NCBI RefSeq assembly: GCF_010747415.1
Contig: NZ_JAAGNZ010000002.1
Location: 1,364,001-1,428,000, forward strand
Source: Spirosoma agri
GTDB taxonomy: Bacteria > Bacteroidota > Bacteroidia > Cytophagales > Spirosomataceae
Direction: 5' to 3'
Length of the DNA stretch: 64,000 nt
The number at the start of each line of letters is the position of its first letter. Positions within the stretch are counted from its first letter, which is position 1. Position numbers and translations under genes: made by a program. The notes under the pieces were generated by a model, which saw only the letters and a program-made list of their open reading frames with translations, did no database searches and had not been told where the DNA came from. Positions 63,723 through 64,000 of this stretch are shown here, in pieces.

Positions 63723-64000
63723 TCATTGCTTCAGGATAACCATCTCTACGCGTCGGTTGAGTTTTCGCGTTGCTTCCGACTTGTTGCTGGCAATCGGGCG
63801 GGTAGGCCCGTAGCCCCGTGTGGCGATGCGATTGGTGGCAATACCATTTTTCACTAAATACTCCTTCACCAGATCGACGCGCTTTTTAGATAGCTGTACA
63901 TTCTGGTCGAAATCGCCCTGATTGTCGGTGTGACCAGCCAGTTCGATCTCAACGGTCGGTCGGTCGCGCATAAACGTAACCAGCTGGTCTAATGCGTCCT
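63723..64000 (-). CDS. OmpA-family peptidoglycan-binding domain protein (partial)
   Basis: The frame is open past the right edge; only the last 92 residues are visible. They form an OmpA_C domain: VEIELAGHTDNQGDFDQNVQLSKKR... with the peptidoglycan-binding Asp and Arg (the NxxLSxxR type site), then IATRGYGPTRPIASN and KLNRRVEMVIL. Such a domain could tether a T6SSiii or outer-membrane assembly to the cell wall. It is 83 bp upstream of the caspase in transcription order. Confidence 0.9.
   Translation of the reverse strand, partial: DALDQLVTFMRDRPTVEIELAGHTDNQGDFDQNVQLSKKRVDLVKEYLVKNGIATNRIATRGYGPTRPIASNKSEATRKLNRRVEMVILKQ

Noticed and set aside
1..64000. CRISPR arrays, insertion sequences, integrases, rRNA genes
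   Set aside because: None recognised: no regular repeat-spacer array, no transposase or recombinase motifs, no rRNA sequence.

Overview
The window fits a member of the Bacteroidota, most likely the Cytophagales near Spirosoma. This is inferred from gene content, not from a database search. Supporting signs are the lpxC-fabZ fusion inside an HD-hydrolase/lpxD/lpxC-fabZ/lpxA/ABC-ATPase cluster, a TonB receptor with an N-terminal carboxypeptidase-regulatory-like domain, PchR-type AraC regulators, and above all a subtype iii type VI secretion system (T6SSiii), which is known only from this phylum. The two outermost genes are cut by the window edges.

Layout, left to right. 1-2.4 kb: ribose/galactose-type sugar ABC importer (ATPase end, permease, binding lipoprotein). 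2.4-4.6 kb: alpha/beta hydrolase and a BrkB-type membrane protein. 4.6-6.8 kb: gene-poor and degraded, with one small hypothetical gene, an orphan gene tail with its terminator, and the DNA-binding end of an AraC regulator. 6.8-18.9 kb: a redox/iron region (ApbE flavin transferase, DUF2271 protein, PepSY-flavodoxin-FNR membrane reductase, secreted ankyrin protein, TonB siderophore receptor, PchR-like regulator), interrupted by a self-contained TetR/SDR/MDR module with three copies of a shared operator. 19-22 kb: GH43 glycosidase, START-domain protein, SMP-30-like propeller. 22.2-30.5 kb: tripartite RND efflux operon divergent from a response regulator/histidine kinase pair. 30.5-32.5 kb: AraC regulator and SDR. 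32.5-33.8 kb: non-coding DNA with three related hairpins and a CAU tRNA. 33.8-39.4 kb: lipid A cluster. 39.4-41.8 kb: a nuoN separated from other nuo genes, and terC.

42.0-64.0 kb is a T6SSiii island read entirely on the minus strand. In transcription order it holds an OmpA-domain protein (partial), a secreted caspase, a caspase homologue with no catalytic Cys, ClpV (TssH), a CHAP-like and an NlpC/P60 peptidase, sheath TssB and TssC, Hcp (TssD), an orphan protein, a secreted candidate immunity protein, a T4-lysozyme-like effector, VgrG (TssI), TssE, TssF, TssG, TssN, TssK, a PAAR tip, two single-pass membrane proteins that are TssO/TssP candidates, and a papain-fold protein with two catalytic residues replaced. 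No TssR or TssQ is recognised inside the window.

The most interesting items are: (i) a secreted caspase/pseudocaspase pair plus a pseudo-papain bracketing the T6SSiii genes; (ii) a possible flavinylation motif in the DUF2271 protein, linking ApbE, the membrane flavoreductase and siderophore uptake into one extracytoplasmic electron-transfer route; (iii) a 46-bp near-perfect palindrome over the tetR start codon, sharing its core with two sites 62 bp apart before the SDR gene; and (iv) three related terminator-like hairpins in the gene desert before the tRNA.
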